From Burkholderia puraquae (GTDB lineage: Bacteria; Pseudomonadota; Gammaproteobacteria; Burkholderiales; Burkholderiaceae), in NCBI RefSeq assembly GCF_002099195.1, contig NZ_NBYX01000009.1, forward strand, positions 226,134 through 290,133: a DNA stretch of 64,000 nt, given 5' to 3'. The notes beneath the pieces were generated by a model, which was not told where the DNA came from, did not search any database, and was given only the letters and a program-made list of their open reading frames with translations. Positions 7,732 to 17,068 of this stretch are shown in pieces. The translations under genes and the position numbers were made by a program. How positions within the stretch are numbered: position 1 is the first letter of the stretch; every line of letters begins with the position of its first letter.

Positions 7732-10700
7732 ATGGATCTAGTTGCCGCATTAACGGGGTACGGGCAGGCGACCCGTCATATCCAGATCGATACCGCGATG
7801 CCAGGCGCGTTCGTGGTCGAGCGCTTTCACGGTCGTGAAGGGATCAGCGAATCGTTCCGGTTCGAGATCGACGTGCTGTCGAGCGAGCCGTTTCTCGATC
7901 TCGCGCCGCTGATCGGCAGCGCCATGCGGTTGCGTCTCGCGACGGCGGCAGGCGAACGATGCTGGAACGGCTACGTCACGCATGCTGCTTATGCGGAGAG
8001 TGACGGCGAGTTCACGCGCTATAGGCTCACGATGGAATCGTGGCTCGCGCTGCTGCAACTGCGCCGCAATTGCCTGTATTTCGTCGATCTCGATGTCGAG
8101 GGTATCTGCGAGCGCGTATTCGGCGACTATCCCGAAGCGCACTGGCGCTATGAACGCGTCGAGCCGCTGCGATCGTTTCGTTTGCGCGGCCAGTATCGCG
8201 AAACCGATCTCGATTTCGTGTTGCGGCAGTTGTCCGAAGCCGGGTTGTCGTTCCGCATCGAGCATGGGCAGGACGCGGGGAAGGCGCCGTCGGGCGACCA
8301 TGCCGTCGTCGTGTTCGACCGCCATGCGCGGCTGCCCGACGGCAGCGCGATCGCGTTCAATGCGCAGGACGTCGGCGATCCGGACGGCGTGATGACGCAA
8401 TTCTCCGATCGGCGTCAGCTCGTGCCGGATCGCGTGGTGGCAACGAGCTGGAAAGCCAGTGAACTCCATGCGCTCGCCGGCCATGCACAACAGCCGGCCG
8501 ACGCCGACGCGCCGCTGCTGCCGGTGCGGGAGATCTACGACGGCCAGCGCGCCGGCCGCTTCGACACGAGCGGCGACGCGCAGCGTTATGCCGAACAGCG
8601 TCTCGACGCGCTGCAGCTCGCGAAGCGGATCTACCGTGGCGGCGGCTCGTCGCGCACGCTCGAGACCGGCAAGGTACATACGCTGAACGATTATCTGGGC
8701 GGCGCCGTGCGGTTCGTGCCGCTGTCGATCGAGCACGAAGCCGTGAACAATCTCGGCGCGCAGATCGGGCAGCTGTTCGGCCGCGGCGAGCTCGACAAGG
8801 GCCTGTATCGCAACCGCTTCGTCGCAGTGCCGGAAGGCACGCCGATCGTGCCGCCGTTCCGCGACCGGCCGATCGTGTACGGGGTGCAGACCGCGATCGT
8901 GGTCGGCGAGCCGGGCGGGCGCGTTAGCAGCACGCGCGATCACCAGGTCCGCATCCAGTTTCCGTGGATGCGCGGTGCCGCGCCGCTGCCGGGCGGGCTG
9001 ACGGATACCGCGAGCCGGTCCAATCCAGCCGGCCATGCGCCGGGCGATCACCGTTCGGGCATCCTGGTTCGCGTCGCCGAACAGGCGGCCGGGCCGAATT
9101 TCGGTCATGCGTTTGCGCCCCGCGTGGGGGCGGAAGTGGTGGTCGGCTTCGAGTCGGGCAACATCGATGCACCGGTCGTGCTCGGCCAGGTGTACGGCGG
9201 CCGAGTGCGTCCGCCGTTCTCGGCCGGCGAGGGCAGCGATGCCAATCATTCAGGAACACTGACGGGCCTGCAGACGCAAACGCTCGATGGGCAACCCGGC
9301 AGCCGCTGGGTGATGGACGATGCGGCCGGGCAACTACGTCACGAGCTGAGCAATTCGACTGCCGGCACGCGCTTTGCGCAGGGCTATCTGATCGACCAGC
9401 AGGGCACGATGCGCGGCGCCTATCGCGGTGAAGGCTTCGAACTGGCGACGCAGGGATGGGGCGTCGTGCGGGCCGGCGCGGGCGTGCTGATGTCGAGTAC
9501 CGCGCGCCGGCTCGGTGCGTCGACGCAGCTGGATGTCGCCGAACGCGTGGAGCAGTTGAAGGACGCGGCGAAAACGGCGCAGGAACTCGACACCGCTGCG
9601 ATTGGTGCGCAGGCGGTCGGCCTGAGTGCGAACAAGGCGCAGACGGATTTCCTGAAGGCGATCGATCCCGCGCAGGACGGCAAGTATGCGGGTAGCGTGG
9701 GCGGCCAGAGCGCAACCAAGCCGAACGGGACGCAGCGCGACGGCGGCGACCCCGTCGAGCGATTCGCGACGCCTGCGGTGCTGATGGAGTCGCCGGAGAA
9801 CATCGTGGTTACGACGCCGGAGAGCGCGGTGTCGTATGCGGCGCAGCACGTTCATCTGACGTCGCAAGGCGATGCGCACGTGGGCGCCGGTGCCACCGTG
9901 GCCGCGGCGACGGGCGATTCGATGAGCCTGTACAGCGTGGCGGGCGGGCTCAAGGTGATCGCGGGCGAAGGGCCGGTGAGCATCGAGGCGCACGCGTCGA
10001 CGATGGAGATTCTCGGCGACCAGACCGTGCACGTGACGTCGACCGACGAACGCGTCGACGTGCTCGCGCAGGATGCGATCGTGCTGCAGCAGGGGCCGAA
10101 CCGGATCACGCTGAAGGGTGGCGACATCATCATCGAGACGCCGGGGCAGTTCGCGGTGAAATCGGGCGGGCACCCGTTCCCGGGGCCGCGTGCAGCGAGC
10201 GTGAAGCTGCCGGCGCTGCCGGTGTTGCCGCAGGGCGATCCGTGCGACTTTCTCGTGCAGGCGCTGGCGGCGAGCCCGGCGGGGAGGGGGGCGGTGGCGA
10301 TGGGAGCGCCCCGTGTGGTCGAGGTGGGGCCGGGATCGGCTGCTGCTGGCTCGACACTGGACCTGACGGGGCTGGGCTCGATCGCGGCAAGTACGGCAGC
10401 GCTCGGCAAAGCGGCGATTGCCGGTGGAATACAAGACGCAGGCATTAGCGCGCCGATCGTTGCCCAATCATTTGCGGCCAAGGCACCAGTCAAACCGCAG
10501 GGGCAGTCGGGTAGCGCTGCTACGGCGCCGACTGCATCGGCGACGACTCCGGAAACTGCGGCGGCAGATAGCTCCGCAGCACAGCGTCCCGGCGCCACGG
10601 GTGCCAGTTCGGGGCAGCCGTGCAACCTTCACGTGCCGGCCGTCAAAGAACTCGATTATGTCGTCGATATGGGGTGCGTGGACTATTACGAAACCGATGC

Positions 10701-11511
10701 GAATGGCAAAGCGGTTCTCGATCCCGTCACGCATCAACCGTCACTCAACCATATGGCAGGCTCGCACGGGAAGTACGATATCGAGTACTCGCCAGCGACG
10801 GCGACGCTGACGGCGACCGTTCGCGTCAAGGTCCACTTGAAGGACCAGCATGCTGTCAAATATGGCGCGGACGTGTTGGACAAGAAAACGGGCAAGCGGC
10901 GGTCGATTCCGTATAACAGTGACGGGGCAGCGGCCGGCGTCATTCTAACCGTGGTTGATCGGCCGGGAGACTTGAGCAACGCGCAGGGCGTTAAGAAACA
11001 GATTGAGGACTGTCTCAATCGGAATGGTTACACCATGCGGCCGAAGCAATGCCCACTCGGAAACGCATGCACCTGTACGGTCAAGGTGCGGGCAGAGGTG
11101 GAGTTCGTTAAGGACGGGCGTGTCCATGCGGAAGTCAATCTGTTTCCGATGGAATCGAGGGCCGATTCCGGAAACTGGGGCGAGAAATCGGTCATATGGG
11201 ATAGCGATGTCGGCGACTATGTGCCGGACGGCACCGTAAACGTACGGGCGCACGAAACGGGACATTTGTTCGGGTGGCCTGACGAGTACTTCGAGAACAG
11301 TGGCTCGGTGTACGGGAAATACATCAATTCGAAGAAACTCGTCGACGTGAAGATGAAGCAGCTCGTCGACAACTGGCAACGCACGACAGATACGAACCTG
11401 ATGGGTGGGGGACTCGATCATCCGGTGTCGCTCGTGCCGAAATACTATTTTTACGGCTTCCGTGACTGGTTTAATAGAAAAACGCACATCGACTGGGAGG
11501 TCCTGGAATGA
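7732..11511 (+). CDS. vgrG: Evolved VgrG with C-terminal metzincin-like protease domain
   Basis: The 1259-residue protein has an N-terminal gp27-like hub (1-380), a gp5 OB-fold and beta-prism region (to about 620), and DUF2345 repeats (about 690-835). A Thr/Ser/Pro-rich linker (about 905-960) leads to a 300-residue extension. The extension carries RAHETGHLFGWPDEYF, with His1174, Glu1175, His1178 and Asp1184. This fits the metzincin zinc motif HExxHxxGxxD, and TNLMGGG about 50 residues later is a plausible Met-turn. VgrG proteins form the T6SS spike; evolved ones carry effector domains, and Pseudomonas aeruginosa VgrG2b is a known metallopeptidase example. The ATG at 7732 was preferred over an in-frame TTG at 7717. 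The extension is less G+C-rich than the spike part. The stop overlaps the next gene by ATGA. Confidence 0.88.
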   Translation: MDLVAALTGYGQATRHIQIDTAMPGAFVVERFHGREGISESFRFEIDVLSSEPFLDLAPLIGSAMRLRLATAAGERCWNGYVTHAAYAESDGEFTRYRLTMESWLALLQLRRNCLYFVDLDVEGICERVFGDYPEAHWRYERVEPLRSFRLRGQYRETDLDFVLRQLSEAGLSFRIEHGQDAGKAPSGDHAVVVFDRHARLPDGSAIAFNAQDVGDPDGVMTQFSDRRQLVPDRVVATSWKASELHALAGHAQQPADADAPLLPVREIYDGQRAGRFDTSGDAQRYAEQRLDALQLAKRIYRGGGSSRTLETGKVHTLNDYLGGAVRFVPLSIEHEAVNNLGAQIGQLFGRGELDKGLYRNRFVAVPEGTPIVPPFRDRPIVYGVQTAIVVGEPGGRVSSTRDHQVRIQFPWMRGAAPLPGGLTDTASRSNPAGHAPGDHRSGILVRVAEQAAGPNFGHAFAPRVGAEVVVGFESGNIDAPVVLGQVYGGRVRPPFSAGEGSDANHSGTLTGLQTQTLDGQPGSRWVMDDAAGQLRHELSNSTAGTRFAQGYLIDQQGTMRGAYRGEGFELATQGWGVVRAGAGVLMSSTARRLGASTQLDVAERVEQLKDAAKTAQELDTAAIGAQAVGLSANKAQTDFLKAIDPAQDGKYAGSVGGQSATKPNGTQRDGGDPVERFATPAVLMESPENIVVTTPESAVSYAAQHVHLTSQGDAHVGAGATVAAATGDSMSLYSVAGGLKVIAGEGPVSIEAHASTMEILGDQTVHVTSTDERVDVLAQDAIVLQQGPNRITLKGGDIIIETPGQFAVKSGGHPFPGPRAASVKLPALPVLPQGDPCDFLVQALAASPAGRGAVAMGAPRVVEVGPGSAAAGSTLDLTGLGSIAASTAALGKAAIAGGIQDAGISAPIVAQSFAAKAPVKPQGQSGSAATAPTASATTPETAAADSSAAQRPGATGASSGQPCNLHVPAVKELDYVVDMGCVDYYETDANGKAVLDPVTHQPSLNHMAGSHGKYDIEYSPATATLTATVRVKVHLKDQHAVKYGADVLDKKTGKRRSIPYNSDGAAAGVILTVVDRPGDLSNAQGVKKQIEDCLNRNGYTMRPKQCPLGNACTCTVKVRAEVEFVKDGRVHAEVNLFPMESRADSGNWGEKSVIWDSDVGDYVPDGTVNVRAHETGHLFGWPDEYFENSGSVYGKYINSKKLVDVKMKQLVDNWQRTTDTNLMGGGLDHPVSLVPKYYFYGFRDWFNRKTHIDWEVLE

Positions 11512-12437
11512 GGCGATTCGTGTCGGTTTTTCTGATATCGGTTTTTATATGCGGGATAACGGAAATGGCATTGGCTAAAACGAGAGCAGACTACTTCGCG
11601 ATGGAAAACAGCCCGGGGCAAATCAATCCTTCGCCTCCGTTGGTATTCACGTTTGACGGTAATCGCGTTGCATATTATTCGCGTGGACGGGATCTGGACA
11701 TCATGCCACCGGCGAAGTACACGGGCATTGGAAAATACACGGCAGAACTGAGCGACCGCTATCGGCCGGAGCTCGAAGAGGTCAGGCGGATTCTCGCCAA
11801 TCACGAGATCGCTTCGGTGCCGGGCAGAAATATCGGATCGGTCCTGAGATATTCATTCGAGCAGAATGGAACGCGTTACGTGGGCCAGCTTCAGTATCGA
11901 TCCAACGATGAGATCAGCGGCAAGCTATCGTTTCTTTACGATCTCGCGCAGGATTTGCTCGACAACGGCACGCCCGAGATCAATCTGCATCCGGAGTTCG
12001 CCGTGCACGCTGCGTCTCGGAATCTGGTGGTGGACGTCGTGTTCAGGAATGACGGCAAACAGGAGGTGGTCATCGACGGTCCGGAAAAATGGTTGCCTAA
12101 ACGCGTTTCCCTGAACGGGCAATACGTTCAGATCCGCGGGTTCAACGACGCGGGTATCAAGTTCAAGGTCGGGTTGGTGGAGAAGTATCTGAGTGCGGCG
12201 TCTCGGCTCTATGCGTCGGCGATTTCCGTCAAGCCGGCGCAGCCGGTCAAGGTCGAATTCGTCGTGCCTTATACGGAGCTGGAGTTCGATCCGGGTTCGT
12301 CTGCATCGCAGGTTGATGCGGGTACGTACCGGTTTGGAGGCACAGCCAACCTCAACTTTCAGTCGCCTGCCGAAATGAAGGGAACAGCATTTATCCGGAT
12401 GGATACGCCGCCTGCGGTCGAACTGACCGAGCAGTAA
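11508..12437 (+). CDS. Periplasmic protein, candidate immunity to the VgrG protease domain
   Basis: The 309-residue protein has a Sec signal peptide (MRRFVSVFLIS, hydrophobic core, cleavage likely after MALA) and no lipobox or later membrane helix. The mature part is predominantly beta and ends in an Ig-like region rich in VVFRNDGKQEVVIDGP-type strands. I do not recognise its family. Its start overlaps the stop of the protease-tipped vgrG by ATGA. It shares that gene's lower G+C (29 of 60 bases at 11641-11700), and it is exported to the compartment where such an effector would act. Those three features make it the natural immunity candidate. This is inferred from context, not homology. Confidence 0.6.
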   Translation: MRRFVSVFLISVFICGITEMALAKTRADYFAMENSPGQINPSPPLVFTFDGNRVAYYSRGRDLDIMPPAKYTGIGKYTAELSDRYRPELEEVRRILANHEIASVPGRNIGSVLRYSFEQNGTRYVGQLQYRSNDEISGKLSFLYDLAQDLLDNGTPEINLHPEFAVHAASRNLVVDVVFRNDGKQEVVIDGPEKWLPKRVSLNGQYVQIRGFNDAGIKFKVGLVEKYLSAASRLYASAISVKPAQPVKVEFVVPYTELEFDPGSSASQVDAGTYRFGGTANLNFQSPAEMKGTAFIRMDTPPAVELTEQ

Positions 12438-12503
12438 CGGGCGTGCCGGCTCCACGAACGCCCCGATTTGAGACATAGCCCCGCGAATCCCGAACCAAAC
12501 ATC

Positions 12504-15308
12504 ATGCCGACCCAATCAGACCTCATCCAGACGTTCTTCCGCGGCTGGTCGCAGCACGATCGGTTTCTGTGGCTGACCACACCGCTCGGCGCGGACAAGC
12601 TCGTTGCCGAGAGCCTGCGCGGATGGGAGTCGCTCGATCGCGGCGGCTTCCGGTTTCAGGTCACGGCGCTGACCGAGCGTCCCGACGTGCCGCTCGACAG
12701 GCTGATCGGTGCGTCGATCCTCATCGAATGGCACGTTGCGGACGGGCAGGACGCACGGCGCCCGTTCCACGGCCATGTGACGGCCGCGGAACTCGTCGGC
12801 TACAACGGCGGGCTCGCGCGCGTGCGGCTCGTCGTCGAACCGTGGCTCGCGCTGCTGCATCAGCGCGTCGACAGCTACAACTTCGTGAACGCGAGCGTGG
12901 TCGAGATCAGCGAGCAGATCTTCGCGCACTACGCGCGTGGCGCGATCGCGCCGGCATGGCGCTGGGCGCTTGCCGATCCGGCGAAATATGCGAACCGCAG
13001 CCTGACTGCACAGGCTGGCGAATCGGATTTCGCGTTTCTCGAACGACTGTGGGCGGAAGAGGGCATCTTCTACTGGTTCGAACACGACGGTGATGTGCAG
13101 TCGACGGACCTTGGCAAGCACACGCTCGTCCTCGCCGATACGAACCAGCGTTTCGCCCCGGCTGAACCCGAAGTCGTCGGTTTCCATCAGACGAGCGACG
13201 GCGACCCGCGCGGCGGCATCCGGCAGTTCCTGAACGCACGTCGCTGGCGCATCGGCAGCGTCGCGCGGGCAAGCTGGGATCATCGAAGCCTGTCGACCCG
13301 TCCGTCCGGCGCGTGCGCGAGCGGCGCGGTCGCGCCGGGCGAGGATCGCGATGTTGCAGGCCCGTACGCGTTCCAGACGGCCGCGATCGGCGACCAGCGC
13401 GCGCAGCAGCAACTCGACGCGCAGCGCGTGGCGGCGCTGCAGGCCGAAGGCAGCGGCACGCGTCGCGATCTGCGGCCGGGGTTGCACTTCGCGATGTCGC
13501 AGCATCCGTCGCTCGACGCGTCGCGTGCGTTCGTGTGCCTGCGCGTCGAGCACGACGCGCGTGCGAACGTAGGTGCCGACGTGCACGGCGCGATCGCGCA
13601 ACGGCTGGGTGCGATTCCGCCGATGCTCGATGCCGCGGCCGGCGAACATGGCGGCGCGCAGGCGCTGCACGCGGCATTCGACGCCACGACGCACGCTGGC
13701 GGCGCGCTGGTGGACGGTGACGAGGTGTACCGGAACCGCTTCGCCGCGCTGCCGTTCGACCAGGCTTACCGGCCGTTGGCGCCGAGCGGGCACGGTGCAC
13801 GCCTGCATCCGGTCGCCGTGATGCCGGGCGCGCAGACGAGCATCGTGGTGGGGGCGGGCGATCCGGTTCACACCGAACGCGATCACCGCATCCGGATCCA
13901 GCATCATGCGCAGCGCGGGCAGAATTCCGCGAGTCGCGAGGAACATCCGCGCGCGGCGAATGCGCCGGCCGATCGCGGCGCGGGCACCTGGACCCGCATG
14001 GTGACGCCGGTCGGCGGCGACAACTGGGGCGGGGTGAGCGTGCCGCGCGTCGGTCAGGAAGTCTGGACCGAGTGGCTGGAGGGCCAGCCTGACCGGCCGG
14101 TCGCGGTCGCCGCGCTGTACAACGGGCAGGGCAACGCGGACGCGCGGCACAATGCGCTGGCGGGCGGCCCGAGCGGCAGCACGGCCAATGCGGCGGCGTG
14201 GTTCGCCGGCAATGACCACGCGGCCGTGCTGACCGGCTTCAAGACGCAGGACCTGAGCGCGAGCCAGACCGGCGCGGGCGGCTCGCGGCAATTCATGCTT
14301 GACGATACGGCCGGCCAGTCGAGTGCGCGCCTTTATACGACCGATCACGGCAGCGGTCTGACGCTCGGGCACATCAAGCAGGTGCAGGACAACCGGCGTC
14401 TGGCCGATCGCGGCTACGGCGCGGAACTGTCGACGCAGGCCGCCGGTGCGCTGCGCGCCGGCGCCGGTTTGCTGATCAGTACGGCGCCCGGCGTGAACCA
14501 GATGGATGCGAGTGCGGCGAGCCAGGTGCTCGCGCAGCAACGCGAGCTGCTGCAGGGGCTCGCGAATTTCGCGCGCAAGCAGGGCGCGGAGCCGGGCACG
14601 AGCCCGGCGCAGCCTGGTGCCGCGACTGCCGGCGGCACGACTTCGCAGCTCGCGGCGATCGAGGGGCTGCAGCAAAGCCAGGCATCGATCGGCGCGGCAC
14701 GCGAAGGCAGCGGCGCGGGCGGTGCCGGCGGCGGTAGCGCGGTCGCGTGGCAGCATCCGCATGTCGTCGCGCACGGCGCGGCCGGCGTCGCCGCGCTGAC
14801 CGCGCAAAGCCACGTGTGGACATCGGGTACGCAAACCGTGCTGAGCGCCGGACGCGACGTGCAGGTCACGGTCCAGGGCAAGTCGAGCATCGTCTCAAAG
14901 GAAGGCATCGCGCTGTACACGCACGGCACCCCGGGCGGCAGCCGCCCCGTGTCGGCCGTCGGGATTGCGCTTCATGCCGCGACGGGCGCCGTCACCGTGC
15001 AGGCGCAGAACGCCGGGGCGCTGGACGCCCGTGCGCAACGGGCGGTGACGGTATCGAGCGCGCAGGCGAGTGTCGCGCTGCAGTCGCCGAAGCGGCTGCT
15101 GCTGACGGCCGCCAACGCGTTCCTGAAGATGGAAGGCAACGACATCGTAATCGGCGCGCCCGGCAAGGCCACGTTCCATGCGGCCCAGCACACGCTGACC
15201 GGCCCGCGATCCGCGAACGTGCAGCTACCGTCGATGAACAAGCCCGCATGCGTCGAATGCATGCGGGATCTCGCGCATCGCCACGAAGCGATCGCCACCC
15301 GCGGATGA
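12504..15308 (+). CDS. vgrG: VgrG spike protein of the second effector cassette
   Basis: The 934-residue protein has the gp27-like N-terminal hub starting near WLTTPLGADKLVAES, the gp5 OB-fold (IRIQHHAQ, PVGGDNWGGVSVPRVGQEV), and DUF2345 repeats up to NDIVIGAPGKATFHAAQHTLTGP. It has no appended effector domain. It ends in a short tail with ACVECMRDLAHRHE, close to the tail of the vgrG stump at 3706 that also precedes a DUF4123 gene. The ATG at 12504 was chosen over upstream in-frame codons because homology starts there. It overlaps the adaptor gene by ATGA (15305-15308). It should form the T6SS spike that carries the downstream effector via the adaptor. Confidence 0.9.
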   Translation: MPTQSDLIQTFFRGWSQHDRFLWLTTPLGADKLVAESLRGWESLDRGGFRFQVTALTERPDVPLDRLIGASILIEWHVADGQDARRPFHGHVTAAELVGYNGGLARVRLVVEPWLALLHQRVDSYNFVNASVVEISEQIFAHYARGAIAPAWRWALADPAKYANRSLTAQAGESDFAFLERLWAEEGIFYWFEHDGDVQSTDLGKHTLVLADTNQRFAPAEPEVVGFHQTSDGDPRGGIRQFLNARRWRIGSVARASWDHRSLSTRPSGACASGAVAPGEDRDVAGPYAFQTAAIGDQRAQQQLDAQRVAALQAEGSGTRRDLRPGLHFAMSQHPSLDASRAFVCLRVEHDARANVGADVHGAIAQRLGAIPPMLDAAAGEHGGAQALHAAFDATTHAGGALVDGDEVYRNRFAALPFDQAYRPLAPSGHGARLHPVAVMPGAQTSIVVGAGDPVHTERDHRIRIQHHAQRGQNSASREEHPRAANAPADRGAGTWTRMVTPVGGDNWGGVSVPRVGQEVWTEWLEGQPDRPVAVAALYNGQGNADARHNALAGGPSGSTANAAAWFAGNDHAAVLTGFKTQDLSASQTGAGGSRQFMLDDTAGQSSARLYTTDHGSGLTLGHIKQVQDNRRLADRGYGAELSTQAAGALRAGAGLLISTAPGVNQMDASAASQVLAQQRELLQGLANFARKQGAEPGTSPAQPGAATAGGTTSQLAAIEGLQQSQASIGAAREGSGAGGAGGGSAVAWQHPHVVAHGAAGVAALTAQSHVWTSGTQTVLSAGRDVQVTVQGKSSIVSKEGIALYTHGTPGGSRPVSAVGIALHAATGAVTVQAQNAGALDARAQRAVTVSSAQASVALQSPKRLLLTAANAFLKMEGNDIVIGAPGKATFHAAQHTLTGPRSANVQLPSMNKPACVECMRDLAHRHEAIATRG

Positions 15309-16204
15309 CGACGATGACTGCGCTGCTCCAGACATGGGAAACGACGGCAGCCGCCGAGCATGCGGCATTTCCGGATGCCCATCGCTATCTGTTGGCCGAT
15401 GCGTCGCAGTTGCCGATCAACGCGGCGCCCTGGCGCGAGCTGATTGTGCAAGGAGAGGTTTGCAACCTGCTCGCCGGCCAGCCCGAGGCGGCCAACCCGG
15501 AGGTCTGCGCGCTGGTGTGCGACTATCGCGCGCCGCACGTGTCGGCGCTGCTCGAACGGCACCTCGCGCGGCGGCCGTTCGCGTTTCTGTCGCTGGTCAG
15601 TGTGTATTCGCTCGACGAACTGGCGCCGAAACTCGGCGTCAGGACGCGCGTGACGCTGCCCGACGATCGCGACGGGCTGCTGCGGTTCTACGATGCCGCG
15701 GTGTTCCAGACGTTGGCGGGCGCGCTGTCCGAGTCGCGCTATCAGGCGTTGTTGTCGCCGTGCGTGTCGTGGACCTGGGTGCGTCGCGATGGCGCCGTCG
15801 GTACGGTGCGGCATCCGCGCCGGCACGAACGGATCTTCTATCCACGTGTGGATGCCCGCGAGCTCGACGCCTTGCGCAGCGACAGCCGGCCGGACGCCGT
15901 GCTTGCCGAATTGCGACGCAACGGCCGGATCCCCGTCGATGCCGATCCGTTCGAAACCTATGCGAGCACGCGCAGCCTGTTCGGCTTGCTGGACGCACAC
16001 GGGCTGCACGATGACCGGCTTGCCTACCGGATCGCTGCGACGCTGGCGATGTACGCCCACGTGCGGTTCGACGACGCGATCGTCGCCGACTGCATCGCCG
16101 CGCATCGGAACGATCACGATGCGTTATGCGAAGCATTGCTCGACCACCTGATCGAGCACGACGATGCTGCGAGTGTCGACACGGAACCGGAGGCGCGGCG
16201 ATGA
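15305..16204 (+). CDS. DUF4123 effector-adaptor protein of the second cassette
   Basis: The 299-residue protein shows the DUF4123 features: an early AHRYLLADASQLP strand, LLAGQPEAANPEVCALVCDY, then a central RRPFAFLSLVSVYSLDEL and a LRFYDAAVFQTL segment before a helical C-terminal lobe. These proteins bridge a VgrG tail and an effector during T6SS loading. It is coupled on both sides: its start overlaps the vgrG stop and its stop overlaps the DUF805 start, each by ATGA. The expected cargo is the DUF2235 protein at 17069-19192. Confidence 0.85.
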   Translation: MTTMTALLQTWETTAAAEHAAFPDAHRYLLADASQLPINAAPWRELIVQGEVCNLLAGQPEAANPEVCALVCDYRAPHVSALLERHLARRPFAFLSLVSVYSLDELAPKLGVRTRVTLPDDRDGLLRFYDAAVFQTLAGALSESRYQALLSPCVSWTWVRRDGAVGTVRHPRRHERIFYPRVDARELDALRSDSRPDAVLAELRRNGRIPVDADPFETYASTRSLFGLLDAHGLHDDRLAYRIAATLAMYAHVRFDDAIVADCIAAHRNDHDALCEALLDHLIEHDDAASVDTEPEARR

Positions 16205-16575
16205 GCGTGGCCGCCCTGTTTTCATTCCGCGGCCGGGCCGGGCGCATCCAGTGGTGGGGCGTGACCGTGCCGTGGCTGATCGCGGGCTCCGTGCTCGACG
16301 TGCTCGCCGACCTGCCCGCAGCGCAACGTATCGCGACGTTCGTCGATGTCGTCGGCTGGGCATTCGCGATCGTGATGATCTGGATGCTCGTGGCAGTGTC
16401 GGTCCGGCGGTGGCACGACATCGGCAAGTCCGGATGGTGGACGCTTCTTCATGCGATCCCGGTCGGAGGCGCATTCATCGCCATTGCGATGAACGGGTTC
16501 TATCGCGGGGACGACGCGCGCAACCGGTTCGGTCCGCCATCGCCGGATGCAGGCAACAACGACGCAAGTTTGTGA
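16201..16575 (+). CDS. DUF805 inner-membrane protein
   Basis: The 124-residue protein begins MSVAALFSFRGRAGRIQWW, the usual DUF805 opening. It has three to four hydrophobic helices, the signature RRWHDIGKSGWW, and RNRFGPP near the end. DUF805 proteins are small membrane proteins of unknown biochemical role. The start overlaps the DUF4123 stop by ATGA, and a GAGGG ribosome binding site for the next gene straddles its own stop. It therefore belongs to the cassette, although the first cassette has no equivalent. A role in immunity or in the membrane phase of effector action is possible but unproven. Confidence 0.85.
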   Translation: MSVAALFSFRGRAGRIQWWGVTVPWLIAGSVLDVLADLPAAQRIATFVDVVGWAFAIVMIWMLVAVSVRRWHDIGKSGWWTLLHAIPVGGAFIAIAMNGFYRGDDARNRFGPPSPDAGNNDASL

Positions 16576-16583
16576 GGGTATCG

Positions 16584-17063
16584 ATGAAATTCAGAGCAGG
16601 GATGCACGTTTTGGCGCTGGTCGGGCTGACTGTGCTCGCCGCATGCAGCAAGCACGGTGTCGATGCGTCGGCAGAGCCGCATAACGTGTGCGTCACCGGA
16701 TATAACGAATACGGGCGCAAGCTTCACGAGTTCTGGCTCGACAACGAACACAAGTCGGGATGCTTCGGCAATCCGTCGGCGCGCGAGGACGGCGAGGCAT
16801 TCGGCGGCGGCGGCGGCTTCGCCTGCGGCTGCAAGGTGACGCCGGGACAGAAGGTGAAGCTGTTCTGGGAATTCGCGCAACCGCTGGACGATATCCAGCG
16901 CGGCATCCAGCCCGAGCGCAAGACGATCGACGTGACCATTCCCCAGCCTGAATCGCCGACATCGCGCTATCTGCGCGTGTATTTCCGCAAGAACGGCACC
17001 GCCGAGCTGCAGTGGGTCGATGACATGAACGCTCCCGAACTCAAGCCGACGCAGGAGAAGTAA
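16584..17063 (+). CDS. Tli1/DUF3304-like lipoprotein, candidate immunity protein
   Basis: The 159-residue lipoprotein has its lipid-attachment Cys at residue 21 (TVLAACSK). The mature part begins VTGYNEYGRKLHEFWLDN, followed by a glycine-rich segment with paired cysteines (GGGGGFACGCKVTPGQ) and a KVKLFWEF strand. That order mirrors the DUF3304 domain of the lipoprotein at 4660-5274, although identity is low. It lies directly before the DUF2235 gene, as tli1 does before tle1, so it is the likely immunity protein for that product. A GAGGG ribosome binding site is at 16574-16578. Confidence 0.7.
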   Translation: MKFRAGMHVLALVGLTVLAACSKHGVDASAEPHNVCVTGYNEYGRKLHEFWLDNEHKSGCFGNPSAREDGEAFGGGGGFACGCKVTPGQKVKLFWEFAQPLDDIQRGIQPERKTIDVTIPQPESPTSRYLRVYFRKNGTAELQWVDDMNAPELKPTQEK

Positions 17064-17068
17064 GTGCC

